From positions 1,922,001-1,986,000 of the forward strand of contig NZ_JACCCH010000001.1 in the NCBI RefSeq assembly GCF_013410945.1: a stretch of DNA of 64,000 bases. Direction: 5' to 3'. Source of the stretch: Leifsonia sp. AK011. GTDB taxonomy: Bacteria > Actinomycetota > Actinomycetes > Actinomycetales > Microbacteriaceae. The position numbers were made by a program, and so were the translations under genes. Shown here piece after piece: positions 45,232 to 53,808 of this stretch. How positions within the stretch are numbered: the stretch's first letter is position 1; the number at the start of each line of letters is the position of its first letter. The notes below the pieces were generated by a model, which was not told the DNA's origin, did no database searches, and was given only the letters and a program-made list of their open reading frames with translations.

Positions 45232-45980
45232 CGTGTCACCACTCCAGCATCGTCCAGTGCGCTCTTGATCTCGCCCACGGTCAGTTCTCCATTGTGGAAC
45301 ACGGACGCCGCGAGCACGGCATCGGCACCTGCAGCGATCGCCGGCAGGAAGTCGTCGATCGCGCCAGCTCCACCGCTCGCGATGACGGGCACCGAGCTGA
45401 TCTCGCGCATTGCGGTGACGAGTTCGAGGTCGAAGCCGTCCTTGGTGCCGTCGGCGTCGATCGAGTTGACGAGCAGTTCCCCCGCACCGCGCTCAATGGC
45501 CTCCGCGGCCCACTCGAGCGCATCGATGTCGGTGTCCGTGCGCCCGCCGTGTGTTGTGACGATGAAACGTCCTCCTGAGCGTCGCACATCGAGGCTGAGG
45601 ACGAGCACCTGCGCACCGAAACGATCGGCGATCTCCCCGATCAGTTCCGGACGTGCGATCGCCGCGCTGTTGACGCCCACCTTGTCGGCGCCGCTCGCGA
45701 GCAGACGCGACACGTCCTCGGGGCTCCGCACTCCCCCGCCGACGGTCAGCGGAATGAAGACCTGCTCGGCGGTCGCGCGCACGACATCGTACGTCGTGTC
45801 ACGGTTGTCGACGGTTGCCGTGACATCGAGGAACGTGATCTCGTCTGCACCCTGCTCGTAGTACTTGCGCGCGAGTTCGACGGGGTCACCGGCATCCCGA
45901 AGATTGAGGAAGTTGACGCCCTTGACGACACGACCGGCCGCCACGTCGAGACACGGGATGACCCGGACTGCGACACCCAT
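45228..45980 (-). CDS. hisF: Imidazole glycerol phosphate synthase, cyclase subunit
   Basis: HisF uses ammonia from HisH to form imidazole glycerol phosphate and AICAR. The 250-residue barrel has the catalytic Asp12 in [14 protein letters not shown] and the second Asp in [16 protein letters not shown], with [13 protein letters not shown] and [12 protein letters not shown] for phosphate binding. HisH and HisA are not in the window, so those genes lie elsewhere. The stop overlaps hisI by 4 bases. Confidence 0.98.
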   Translation of the reverse strand: MGVAVRVIPCLDVAAGRVVKGVNFLNLRDAGDPVELARKYYEQGADEITFLDVTATVDNRDTTYDVVRATAEQVFIPLTVGGGVRSPEDVSRLLASGADKVGVNSAAIARPELIGEIADRFGAQVLVLSLDVRRSGGRFIVTTHGGRTDTDIDALEWAAEAIERGAGELLVNSIDADGTKDGFDLELVTAMREISSVPVIASGGAGAIDDFLPAIAAGADAVLAASVFHNGELTVGEIKSALDDAGVVTR

Positions 45981-45981
45981 G

Positions 45982-46821
45982 TCAGATCCGAGCCGCGTGG
46001 ATGGCGCTCACGAGGATCGCCCGCGCACCGACCTCGTGCAGGGCGTCCATGACCTCGTTCGCGTCACTCCTCGGCACCATCGACCGCACGGCGACCCACT
46101 CCGGGTCGTGCAGCGGGCTCAGCGTCGGGCTCTCGAGGCCGGGCGTGATGCGGGTTGCGGCCTCGAGGTGGGTGAGCGGGACGTCATAGTCGACGAGCAC
46201 GTACTGTCGCGCAACGAGAACGCCCTGGAGCCGGCGCTGGAGCGTGCCGATACCCGGGAGGTCGGGCGTTGCACTGATGAGCACGGCAGACGACTCGAGA
46301 ATCACAGGCCCGATGATCTCGAGCCCCTGGGCGCGCAGGGTTGAACCGGTCGACACGACGTCGGCCACGGCATCGGCCACTCCGAGCTTGACAGCGGATT
46401 CGACGGCACCATCGAGCGAGACGATCGAGACCTGGACTCCGTGGCGCGCGAGGAAGTCGCCCACGAGAGCTGGATAGCTCGTCGCGACACGAACACCCTC
46501 GAGGTCAGACAGTTCCGAGAAGCGCCCGGGAGGGGCGGCAAACCGGAAGGTCGAGTCGCCGAAGTCGAGCGAGGCGATCTCCTTGGCCTCGCTGCGCGAG
46601 TCGAGCAGGAGGTCGCGGCCGGTAATGCCGACGTCGAGCGCGCCAGATCCCACATAGGTGGCTATGTCGCGCGGGCGCAGGTAGAAAAACTCGACATCAT
46701 TGCGAGCGTCGAGCGCGCTCAGGGCTCGCGGGTCACGTCGACCGGTGTAACCGGCCTCCTGCAGCATCTCCGCGGCAGTCTCACTCAGCGATCCCTTGTT
46801 GGGGACGGCAATTCTCAGCAT
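45982..46821 (-). CDS. hisG: ATP phosphoribosyltransferase, long form
   Basis: HisG catalyses the first, feedback-regulated step of histidine synthesis. The 279-residue length with a C-terminal ACT-like domain ([20 protein letters not shown], then [17 protein letters not shown]) marks the long, histidine-inhibited form that does not need His[30 protein letters not shown] and [15 protein letters not shown] are the catalytic-domain signatures. The ATG has AGGAG upstream. It lies 42 bases after hisE and one base before hisF. Confidence 0.98.
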   Translation of the reverse strand: MLRIAVPNKGSLSETAAEMLQEAGYTGRRDPRALSALDARNDVEFFYLRPRDIATYVGSGALDVGITGRDLLLDSRSEAKEIASLDFGDSTFRFAAPPGRFSELSDLEGVRVATSYPALVGDFLARHGVQVSIVSLDGAVESAVKLGVADAVADVVSTGSTLRAQGLEIIGPVILESSAVLISATPDLPGIGTLQRRLQGVLVARQYVLVDYDVPLTHLEAATRITPGLESPTLSPLHDPEWVAVRSMVPRSDANEVMDALHEVGARAILVSAIHAARI

Positions 46822-46863
46822 TTCTGGCTCCTGGTCAGGGGTGGAAGAGTTCGGTGGGCACCT

Positions 46864-47127
46864 CTACAGATGTCGCCAGACATCCGTGGGCGCCAGCCCC
46901 TTTGCGACCATCAGGACCTGCAGGTGGTAGATCAGTTGCGAGATCTCCTCGGCGGTCTCGTCCGCCGTCTGGTACTCGGCGGCCATCCACACCTCTGCGG
47001 CCTCCTCGACGATCTTCTTGCCGATGGCATGCACGCCGCCATCCAGCAGCTCGACCGTGCGCGACCCCTCCGGGCGCGCGGCGGACTTCTGCTCCAGTTC
47101 GGAGAAGAGTTCGTCGAAGGTTTTCAC
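46864..47127 (-). CDS. hisE: Phosphoribosyl-ATP pyrophosphatase
   Basis: HisE hydrolyses PR-ATP to PR-AMP in histidine synthesis. The 87-residue helical protein has the MazG-like acidic metal site [15 protein letters not shown] with [19 protein letters not shown]. The GTG start at 47125-47127 has no Shine-Dalgarno but is six bases after a TACTGT box, suggesting a leaderless mRNA and the start of the his-trp transcription unit. It follows the terminator hairpin of the FKBP gene. Confidence 0.95.
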   Translation of the reverse strand: MKTFDELFSELEQKSAARPEGSRTVELLDGGVHAIGKKIVEEAAEVWMAAEYQTADETAEEISQLIYHLQVLMVAKGLAPTDVWRHL

Positions 47128-47133
47128 GGGTTA

Positions 47134-47139
47134 ACAGTA
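47134..47139 (-). promoter_or_regulatory. Candidate -10 of a leaderless hisE/his-trp transcript
   Basis: The minus strand reads TACTGT, then six bases, then the hisE GTG. The hexamer touches the base of the upstream terminator hairpin. No Shine-Dalgarno is present. If real, it starts the hisE-hisG-hisF-hisI-trpE unit. Confidence 0.4.
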
Positions 47140-47172
47140 TCGGCTGGCCGGGGGTGGTCCCGGCCAGCCGAT
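47139..47172 (-). terminator. Strong hairpin after the FKBP gene
   Basis: Positions 47139-47152 and 47159-47172 form a perfect 14-pair stem (core CGGCTGGCCGGG/CCCGGCCAGCCG) with a six-base GGTGGT loop. It follows the FKBP stop by about 27 bases in the direction of transcription. The T-run after it is weak, but the stem is by far the strongest in this region. Confidence 0.6.
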
Positions 47173-47198
47173 GACGTACAGCTGGTGAACTCGACGGG

Positions 47199-47573
47199 CT
47201 AGCGAACACCCAGGAGGTCGATGACGAACGTCAGCGTGCGGCCGGACAGGCGGTGCCCGCCACCGGCGGGGCCGTAGGCGAGCGCCGGCGGGCAGATGAG
47301 CTGGCGGCGTCCGCCGACCTTCATGCCCGGGATGCCGTCCTGCCAGCCCTTGATCAGGCCGGAGAGCGGGAACTCGATGGACTGCCCGCGGCTCCATGAG
47401 GAGTCGAACTCCTCGCCGGTCTCGAAGTCGACTCCGAGGTAGTGGACGTCGACGGTCGAGCCGGGCTGCGCCTCTGCGCCGGTGCCCTCGATGATGTCGA
47501 TGATGACGAGTTCGGTGGGCTCGGGGCCTTCGTAGAACTCGACTTCTGGCTTGGTTCTGGGTGAATCGGTCAT
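47199..47573 (-). CDS. FKBP-type peptidyl-prolyl cis-trans isomerase
   Basis: A single-domain cytosolic FKBP (about 124 residues) that speeds proline isomerisation in protein folding. Motifs include VDVHYLGVDFETGEEFDSSW, PLSGLIKGWQDGIPGMKVGG, RRQLICPPALAYG and LTFVIDLLGV at the end. There is no signal peptide or lipobox. The ATG at 47571-47573 is chosen; an in-frame TTG four codons earlier is possible. It follows rpe by 12 bases and ends before a strong hairpin, so it is the last gene of the pyr-to-rpe run. Confidence 0.95.
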   Translation of the reverse strand: MTDSPRTKPEVEFYEGPEPTELVIIDIIEGTGAEAQPGSTVDVHYLGVDFETGEEFDSSWSRGQSIEFPLSGLIKGWQDGIPGMKVGGRRQLICPPALAYGPAGGGHRLSGRTLTFVIDLLGVR

Positions 47574-47585
47574 GATCCCAGTCAA

Positions 47586-48251
47586 TCAGACTTCGTGCTG
47601 GTGACCGGATGCCAGGGCCCGCAGCTCCGCGATGTTGACGTCGGGGTCCCCCGAGCCATACACCGCAGACCCAGCGACGAAGGTGTCAGCCCCAGCGGAC
47701 CTCGCCGTGGCGATCGTGGACAGGTCGATGCCACCGTCGACCTGGAGCCAGACGCTCGAGCCCGCGGCATCCGCGGCATCCCGAACCTGCTGCACCTTCG
47801 GCATCATGTCGGCCATGAAGCTCTGTCCACCGAAACCGGGCTCGACCGTCATGACGAGGACCTGGTCGAATTCGGCGATGTCGTCGAGGTAGGGCGCGGC
47901 ATCCGTGCCTGGCTTGAGCGCGATCCCCGCGCGTGAGCCGAGTGCTCGGAGTGCGCGCGCGAGTTCGACAGGCTTCTCGGTGGCCTCCGCGTGGAACGTG
48001 ACCGAGGCGGCGCCTATCTTGGCGTACTCGGGTGCCCACCGGTCCACGTTCTCGATCATCAGGTGAACGTCGAGCGGGATCGGCGAGACGGCCTGGATGC
48101 GCGTGACCATCTGCGGGCCGAAGGTGAGATTCGGCACGAAGTGATTGTCCATGACATCGACGTGCACAAGATCGGCTGTGGAGATGCGTCGGAGATCCCG
48201 CTCCATGTTCACGAAGTCGGCGGCGAGGATGCTGGGGTTGATGCGAACCAT
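47586..48251 (-). CDS. rpe: Ribulose-phosphate 3-epimerase
   Basis: Rpe interconverts ribulose 5-phosphate and xylulose 5-phosphate in the pentose phosphate pathway. The 221-residue TIM barrel begins RINPSILAADFVNMERDL. It has the metal-binding HVDVMDNHFVPNLTFGP and VDVHLMIENVDRW (here LDVHLMIENVDRW), VLVMTVEPGFGGQSFM and LQVDGGIDLSTI, with the phosphate site FVAGSAVYG. It starts 3 bases after rsmB. Confidence 0.98.
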   Translation of the reverse strand: MVRINPSILAADFVNMERDLRRISTADLVHVDVMDNHFVPNLTFGPQMVTRIQAVSPIPLDVHLMIENVDRWAPEYAKIGAASVTFHAEATEKPVELARALRALGSRAGIALKPGTDAAPYLDDIAEFDQVLVMTVEPGFGGQSFMADMMPKVQQVRDAADAAGSSVWLQVDGGIDLSTIATARSAGADTFVAGSAVYGSGDPDVNIAELRALASGHQHEV

Positions 48252-48254
48252 GGA

Positions 48255-49613
48255 TCAGGCCTTCGTCAGGAGTTGGATGAACATGGCGTCGGTGCCGTGG
48301 CGGTGCGGCCAGAGCTGCACGTGCTCCCCCTCGGGAAGGTCGAGCGGTTCCGACGTGATGGAGGCGAGCACCTCCTGCGTGTTGATGCGCGTGACGTTCG
48401 GAAGAGCGCGGAGCACGGATGCGACGATCGCCTTGGTCTCCGCCGCGTGCGGGGAGCACGTGACGTACGCGAGCACTCCGCCCGGCGCGAGGGCATCGAG
48501 CGCAGAGGTGAGAAGGGCCGCTTGCAGCCCGCCTAGACCTGCGACATCGCTCGGCTGCTTGCGCCAGCGCGCCTCGGGACGGCGGCGGAGGGCTCCCAGC
48601 CCCGTGCAGGGTGCGTCGACGAGAATCCGATCGAACCGACCCGGATAGTCCGCTCCGATCTGGCGACCGTCACGCTCCCACACCTCGATGGTGGGATCGA
48701 CCGCAGCGAGGGCATTGCGCACGAGCCCCGCGCGGGCCGGAACCGGTTCATTGGCGGTGAACGTGGCCCCGCCGGCAGCTGCCTCGGCCGCAAGCAGGGC
48801 GGACTTGCCGCCCGGGCCAGCGCAGAGATCGAGCCAGCGCTCGCCAGGCGTGATCGGGCGTGCACGGGAGAGCGCAAGAGCGGCGAGCTGCGACCCCTCG
48901 TCCTGCACACGGGCCCGGCCCTCGGAAATCGCGGGAACACGTGAGGGATCGCCGTGGTCGAGCCTCACACCAACGGGTGAGTACTCCGCGGGCGTGCCCG
49001 GTAGTTCGACGCGGTGCGAGAGACCCGGCAGAGCTGTGGCAGACACCCTCGGTGGCACGTTGTCGGCGATGAGAGCACTCTCGAGCTCCGCTTCGCGCCC
49101 CTCGGCCGTCAGTACCTGCCGGATGGCGCGGACGATCCACAGCGGATGCGAGTACTCGAACGCGAGCGCCTCCTCGCCCGAGCGCGCCGTGGCGAGAACG
49201 CGCTCGCGCCAGGTGTCCGCGTCGGTGCGACTGATGGTGCGCAGGACGCCGTTCGTGAAGCCCACGGCAGAGCGGGATGCCACGGTCTTGGCGAGCTCAA
49301 CGGATTCATCGACCGCGGCATGGGTGGCCACGCGCATCGAGAGCAGCTGATGACACGCGAGCCGCAGCACGTCGAGCACCGGCGGGTCGATGGTGCTCAC
49401 ATCCCGACCGGCGGCGAGGGCGATGACCCGGTCGTAGTACCCCTGCATGCGTAGTGTGCCGTAGGTCAGTTCTGTCGCGAGCCCTATATCCGCGTCGGAC
49501 AGCCGGGCGCGGGAGATGCGCACGGGAAGCAGCAGGTTCGCGTAGGCGTCGGACTCGCGCGTGGCGAGGATGACGTCCAGGGCGATGCTCCGCGCCGTCG
49601 AGACCCGGCTCAC
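48255..49613 (-). CDS. rsmB: 16S rRNA m5C967 methyltransferase RsmB/Sun family
   Basis: RsmB methylates a cytosine in 16S rRNA using S-adenosylmethionine. The 452-residue protein has an N-terminal NusB-like RNA-binding domain (ARSIALDVILATRESDAY, then LATELTYGTLRMQGYYD) and a C-terminal methyltransferase with WLDLCAGPGGKSALLA, VDAPCTGLGALRR and the catalytic TCSPHAAET. The frame opens 14 codons earlier, but GTG at 49611-49613 is chosen because it forms a GTGA overlap with the fmt stop. The fmt-rsmB pair is conserved. Confidence 0.96.
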   Translation of the reverse strand: MSRVSTARSIALDVILATRESDAYANLLLPVRISRARLSDADIGLATELTYGTLRMQGYYDRVIALAAGRDVSTIDPPVLDVLRLACHQLLSMRVATHAAVDESVELAKTVASRSAVGFTNGVLRTISRTDADTWRERVLATARSGEEALAFEYSHPLWIVRAIRQVLTAEGREAELESALIADNVPPRVSATALPGLSHRVELPGTPAEYSPVGVRLDHGDPSRVPAISEGRARVQDEGSQLAALALSRARPITPGERWLDLCAGPGGKSALLAAEAAAGGATFTANEPVPARAGLVRNALAAVDPTIEVWERDGRQIGADYPGRFDRILVDAPCTGLGALRRRPEARWRKQPSDVAGLGGLQAALLTSALDALAPGGVLAYVTCSPHAAETKAIVASVLRALPNVTRINTQEVLASITSEPLDLPEGEHVQLWPHRHGTDAMFIQLLTKA

Positions 49614-50530
49614 GATGCACTCACTTCGCCGCGAGCCGGGCGGCCACGCCACCACGAGCCAGCGTCCATCGCCTTGCGGCCCGCGGGATGCACGGAGAGA
49701 AGCTCGAGCGGCGCCGACCCCGTGCCGACGAGAACCGACTTGACCCGGAGCTCGAATTCGCCGGGCGCCAGCGGCGGTGAGTCGTGCGCGATGGCAGCCT
49801 CGAGCACCTTCAGCCGCGCGCCATCCACCGTCGTGAACGATCCGGGCTCCGGCGTGAGTCCTCGAATCAGGTCGTGTACGACCTGCGCGGGGCGTGTCCA
49901 GTCGATCTCGCCGTCCGCGAGCGACAGCTTGGGGGCGTAGGTGACCTCGCCGACCTGCGGCTTCGCTCGCGCGGACCCCGAGGCGAGGTCGTCGACCACG
50001 CGCACCAGGAGTTCCGCGCCGGATTCGGAGAGTTCCTCCAGGAGGCTGCCGGAGGTGCGGTGCTTGCCGAGCGGAGTCGACATCGTGGCCAGGATGTCAC
50101 CGGCATCGAGTTCGGGAACGAGCTGGAACACCGTGGCTCCCGTCACGTCATCGCCCGCGATGATCGAGTGCTGTACTGGTGCGGCACCGCGCCAGCGCGG
50201 GAGCAGCGAGAAGTGCAGGTTGATCCACCCGAGTCGGGGTGCCGACAGCAGGGGCTCGCGCACGAGACCGCCGTAGGCCACGATCACACCGAGGTCCACC
50301 CGCAGCCCGATCACCTCATCCGCGACATCCCCGGAAAGCCGGTTCGCACGGATCACGGGCAGGCCGAGCTCCTCGGCGCGAGCGGCTACGGGAGTCGGGG
50401 TGATGGTGCCTCGGCGACCCTGGGGCGAATCCTCGCGCGTGATCACTGCGACGATCTCATGCGTCGAACGGGCGAGAGCCTCAAGACTCGGGACCGCGGC
50501 AGCGGGGCTGCCGGCAAAGACGATCCTCAT
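49610..50530 (-). CDS. fmt: Methionyl-tRNA formyltransferase
   Basis: Fmt formylates initiator Met-tRNA using 10-formyl-tetrahydrofolate. The 306-residue protein begins RIVFAGSPAAAVPSLEAL. It has the catalytic region NLHFSLLPRWRGAAPVQHSI (Asn and His visible), LDAGDILAT and a C-terminal beta-barrel (LTPEPGSFTTVDGARLKVLEA). The ATG has GGGAG nearby. It lies 58 bases after priA and overlaps rsmB by 4 bases. Confidence 0.97.
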   Translation of the reverse strand: MRIVFAGSPAAAVPSLEALARSTHEIVAVITREDSPQGRRGTITPTPVAARAEELGLPVIRANRLSGDVADEVIGLRVDLGVIVAYGGLVREPLLSAPRLGWINLHFSLLPRWRGAAPVQHSIIAGDDVTGATVFQLVPELDAGDILATMSTPLGKHRTSGSLLEELSESGAELLVRVVDDLASGSARAKPQVGEVTYAPKLSLADGEIDWTRPAQVVHDLIRGLTPEPGSFTTVDGARLKVLEAAIAHDSPPLAPGEFELRVKSVLVGTGSAPLELLSVHPAGRKAMDAGSWWRGRPARGEVSAS

Positions 50531-50588
50531 GCTCCCATTCTCCCCTGCGCCGGGGGGTGTTCGATGACCATGGCGCCGAGGTGGCGCA

Positions 50589-52553
50589 CTACTGCTCGAG
50601 GAACGGCTCGAGATCGTCGAAGCGCACCTTGAGCAGCGGGGTCGTGGGGCGACCGCCCTTGGCGCTACGGCGGCCCGTCGCGGAGCGGATCACCTCCGCG
50701 CGGAGAGTGGCGGCGACCTCGGCCCCCTTCGAGTAGTCGAAGCGGATGATCGTGCGCACGGTTGAGGGGGCGACATCCACTGGCCCCAGGATGTCCGCGG
50801 GGTTGCCGTCGACCGCCTCGACTGCTCGTGTGACCGCCTCGAGCGTTCCGGTAGCGGTCGCGACTCTCACGGCCGGCGGGAAGCGCAGCGCGCGGCGATC
50901 CGCGAGTTCCGACCGCACGAAAGCCGACTGTTGCCACGTCACGAGGGCCGTTGCGAGGGCACCCCCGACGCCCACGAGCATGGTCGGCGCTCCCGGCGCT
51001 GCCAGTGCGATCGCGTTCGACCACCACCGCAGGCAGTCCTCGGCCACCCTCAGCGACTCTCGGGCGATCATCTGCTCCCCATCGAGCAGGAGCACGGCCC
51101 GGTATCCTCCGGCTGCCGTGGGTTCCGCGCCGCGCGTGGCGATCACCAGCGCAGGGCGCGCATCCACCGCCTGTACCGGATGCTCTCCGTCGGCGACGAT
51201 CACCCGGGTGCCGGGGAACGCGCGACCGAGGTCCTCGGCCGTTCTCGACGTGCCGGCCGCCCCCGCGGGTCGAAGACGCGTGCCCTCGCAGTGGGAGCAG
51301 GTCCAGTCGACGGCCAGCGCGCCACACCAGGAACACGAGGGAACAGAGCGCTGGTTCCTCTGCGCGAGAGGGCCGGAACATCGAAGGCATCGCGCGGTCT
51401 GGCCGCAGTCGACGCAGGCGAGGCGCGGCGAGTAGCCGGGGCGGGCCACCTGTACGAGGACCGGGCCCTGACTGAGAGCCTCCCGTGCGGCGCGCCACGC
51501 ACTCGAGGGAATCCGTGCTCGTTCCGCGAGCGGATCACCGCCGGCCTGCTGGGCGGTCGGTACGACCTTCGGGAGGACCCGCGGACTCGGCTGGACGGCG
51601 GTGACCCACCCCAGTTCCACGAGTCTCTCCACCTCGGTGCTGCGTGAATGCGACGCGAAGATCAGTGCGCATCCTTGCTCCTCCTGCCGGAGCAGCGCCG
51701 CATCCCGTGCGTGGACGTAGGGCGCCAGGGGTTCGCTGTGCAGGGGGTCGCCGTCATCCCACATGGCGATCAGACCCAGCTTTCGTGCTGGCGCGTAGAC
51801 CACCGAGCGGTTGCCCACGATCACTAGCGGGTCGGGACCGAGACATCGCAGGAACCCGCGGTAGCGGTCGGGATTCGACTGGCGAGCATCCAACCTGACG
51901 ATCGACTCGGGCGGGAGCAGCGACGTCAGGGCCGCCTGGACCTGATCCTGGTCGCGATAGTCGGGAACTACGACGATCGCGGACTCCCCCGCCGCGATCG
52001 TGGCAGCGGCCGCCTGCGCGAGCGTCAGAGCCCACGTCCCCACCCACGTGTTCTCGGCAACCTGCGTCACACGAGGCACAGCATCGAGGGCCAGGCGTCG
52101 CCGTTCGGTGATCGCCGATTCGATCGTGCCAACGCCATAGTGATCGATGGGCGGCGCCACGACGACGGGCAGCGGACCGGACCCGACGTCAGCGAGATAG
52201 GCCTTCTCGACGCGAACCTGGCGGCCGGGCACGGCAAGACGCAGGATGTCGCTGGCCGAACCGGCCGCGCGATCCGCTGCTCGGCGGGCGAGCATCCAGA
52301 CCTCCGGTGTGAGTACCGGGATCGGCGAGGTCACGCCCTCGAGGGCGCTCAATGTGCCCTCGTAGTCGCCACCGCTCGTCACCTCGACAACGAAGCCATC
52401 GGCGATGCGCCCCGCAGACCGGAGAGGGACGCGTACCCGGATTCCCGGGACCACCTGGTCCGCAAGCGTGTCGGGGATCGCGTAGTCGAACAGCCTGTCG
52501 AGCTGCGGCAGCGGCGAATCGACGACGACCCGCGCGATCCGTGCCGCACTCAC
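50589..52553 (-). CDS. priA: PriA-like primosomal protein N', helicase motifs lost
   Basis: PriA restarts stalled replication forks. The 654-residue protein keeps the N-terminal DNA-binding domain (VVVDSPLPQLDRLFDYAIPD, then GIRVRVPLRSAGRIADGFVV) and the zinc-binding cysteines (CVDCGQTARCLRCSG, CSWCGALAVDWTCSHC). The ATPase core is degenerate. Where GxTGSGKT should be, the sequence reads VGTWALTLAQAAA, and the DEEH box reads WDDGDP. It is therefore probably structural only, as known for other actinobacterial PriA proteins. The GTG at 52551-52553 is chosen, two bases after the metK stop; the frame opens 18 codons earlier. Confidence 0.93.
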   Translation of the reverse strand: MSAARIARVVVDSPLPQLDRLFDYAIPDTLADQVVPGIRVRVPLRSAGRIADGFVVEVTSGGDYEGTLSALEGVTSPIPVLTPEVWMLARRAADRAAGSASDILRLAVPGRQVRVEKAYLADVGSGPLPVVVAPPIDHYGVGTIESAITERRRLALDAVPRVTQVAENTWVGTWALTLAQAAAATIAAGESAIVVVPDYRDQDQVQAALTSLLPPESIVRLDARQSNPDRYRGFLRCLGPDPLVIVGNRSVVYAPARKLGLIAMWDDGDPLHSEPLAPYVHARDAALLRQEEQGCALIFASHSRSTEVERLVELGWVTAVQPSPRVLPKVVPTAQQAGGDPLAERARIPSSAWRAAREALSQGPVLVQVARPGYSPRLACVDCGQTARCLRCSGPLAQRNQRSVPSCSWCGALAVDWTCSHCEGTRLRPAGAAGTSRTAEDLGRAFPGTRVIVADGEHPVQAVDARPALVIATRGAEPTAAGGYRAVLLLDGEQMIARESLRVAEDCLRWWSNAIALAAPGAPTMLVGVGGALATALVTWQQSAFVRSELADRRALRFPPAVRVATATGTLEAVTRAVEAVDGNPADILGPVDVAPSTVRTIIRFDYSKGAEVAATLRAEVIRSATGRRSAKGGRPTTPLLKVRFDDLEPFLEQ

Positions 52554-52555
52554 CC

Positions 52556-53752
52556 TTAGAGTCCGGCTGCGCTGCGCAGGGGCTCGACGCGGTTCGTGCG
52601 CTCCCACGTGAAGTCGGGAAGTTCACGGCCGAAGTGGCCGTAGGTCGCGGTCTGAGCGTAGATCGGCCTCAGCAGATCGAGCTCACGGATGATCGCTCCC
52701 GGGCGCAGGTCGAAGACCTCGTCGATCGCGGCGATGATCGCATCTTCTGCAACGTGCGCCGTGCCGAACGTCTCGACGTACAGCCCCACCGGATGCGCCG
52801 TGCCGATCGCGTACGCGACCTGGACCTCCAGGCGGTCCGCAAGCCCCGCGGCCACTGCGTTCTTGGCGACCCAGCGCATCGCGTATGCGGCAGAACGGTC
52901 GACCTTCGACGGGTCCTTGCCGCTGAACGCGCCGCCACCGTGACGGGAAGCCCCGCCGTAGGTGTCGACGATGATCTTGCGACCGGTGAGACCCGCGTCA
53001 CCCTGCGGGCCGCCGATCTCAAAGCGCCCGGTCGGGTTGATGAGGACGCGGAGGTCCGACGTGTCAAGATCGGTGCGGTCGAGGACGGGACGGATCACCA
53101 GCTCCTCCATCTCGGCGCGCAACGCGGCGGTCGACACGCTCGGGGAATGCTGTGTGGAAAGTACGACCGTGTTCGCCGTTCGAGGCGTTGCGCCCTCGTA
53201 GCCGATGGTCACCTGGGTCTTGCCGTCCGGCCGCAGGTAGTCGACGATGCCCTCGTGCCGCACCTCGGCGAGGCGCTCGGCCATGCGGTGTGCGAGCCAG
53301 ATGGGGAGAGGCATGAGCTCGGGGGTCTCGCGGGTCGCGTAGCCGAACATGATGCCCTGGTCGCCCGCGCCCTGAACGTCACCGGCATCCTCGCTCGCGT
53401 TCTCGCGCGCCTCGTATGCGGAGTTCACGCCCTGTGCGATGTCGGGCGACTGCCCACCGATGGAGATCGACACCCCGCAGGACCGACCGTCGAACCACAC
53501 GTCGGACGACGTGTACCCGATCGCCGTGATGCGTTCACGAACGATGGACGGGATGTCGACGTAACCCGATGTGGTGACCTCGCCAGCAACATGCACGAGG
53601 CCGGTGGTCACGAGCGTCTCCACCGCAACACGAGCGTGCGGGTCCTCTGCGAGAAGCGCATCGAGAATGCTGTCGCTCACCTGGTCGCAGATCTTGTCGG
53701 GATGCCCCTCCGTCACAGACTCAGAGGTGAAGAGGCGCAGCGAGTTGCTCAC
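52556..53752 (-). CDS. metK: S-adenosylmethionine synthetase
   Basis: MetK makes S-adenosylmethionine from methionine and ATP. The 398-residue protein has [20 protein letters not shown] at about residues 8-27, [40 protein letters not shown] and the P-loop-like [19 protein letters not shown]. The start is GTG at 53750-53752 with TGGAG upstream. No SAM riboswitch fits in the 56-base gap after coaBC. It supplies the cofactor used by rsmB downstream. Confidence 0.98.
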   Translation of the reverse strand: MSNSLRLFTSESVTEGHPDKICDQVSDSILDALLAEDPHARVAVETLVTTGLVHVAGEVTTSGYVDIPSIVRERITAIGYTSSDVWFDGRSCGVSISIGGQSPDIAQGVNSAYEARENASEDAGDVQGAGDQGIMFGYATRETPELMPLPIWLAHRMAERLAEVRHEGIVDYLRPDGKTQVTIGYEGATPRTANTVVLSTQHSPSVSTAALRAEMEELVIRPVLDRTDLDTSDLRVLINPTGRFEIGGPQGDAGLTGRKIIVDTYGGASRHGGGAFSGKDPSKVDRSAAYAMRWVAKNAVAAGLADRLEVQVAYAIGTAHPVGLYVETFGTAHVAEDAIIAAIDEVFDLRPGAIIRELDLLRPIYAQTATYGHFGRELPDFTWERTNRVEPLRSAAGL

Positions 53753-53808
53753 AGGGGGACTCCAGGCACGTCAGCGATGGGACAACAGTGGATGTCAGCG
53801 GGCCCGGC

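Noticed and set aside
53753-53808. SAM riboswitch upstream of metK
   Set aside because: Only 56 bases separate coaBC from metK, too short for a known SAM riboswitch plus expression platform, and no matching helices are visible.
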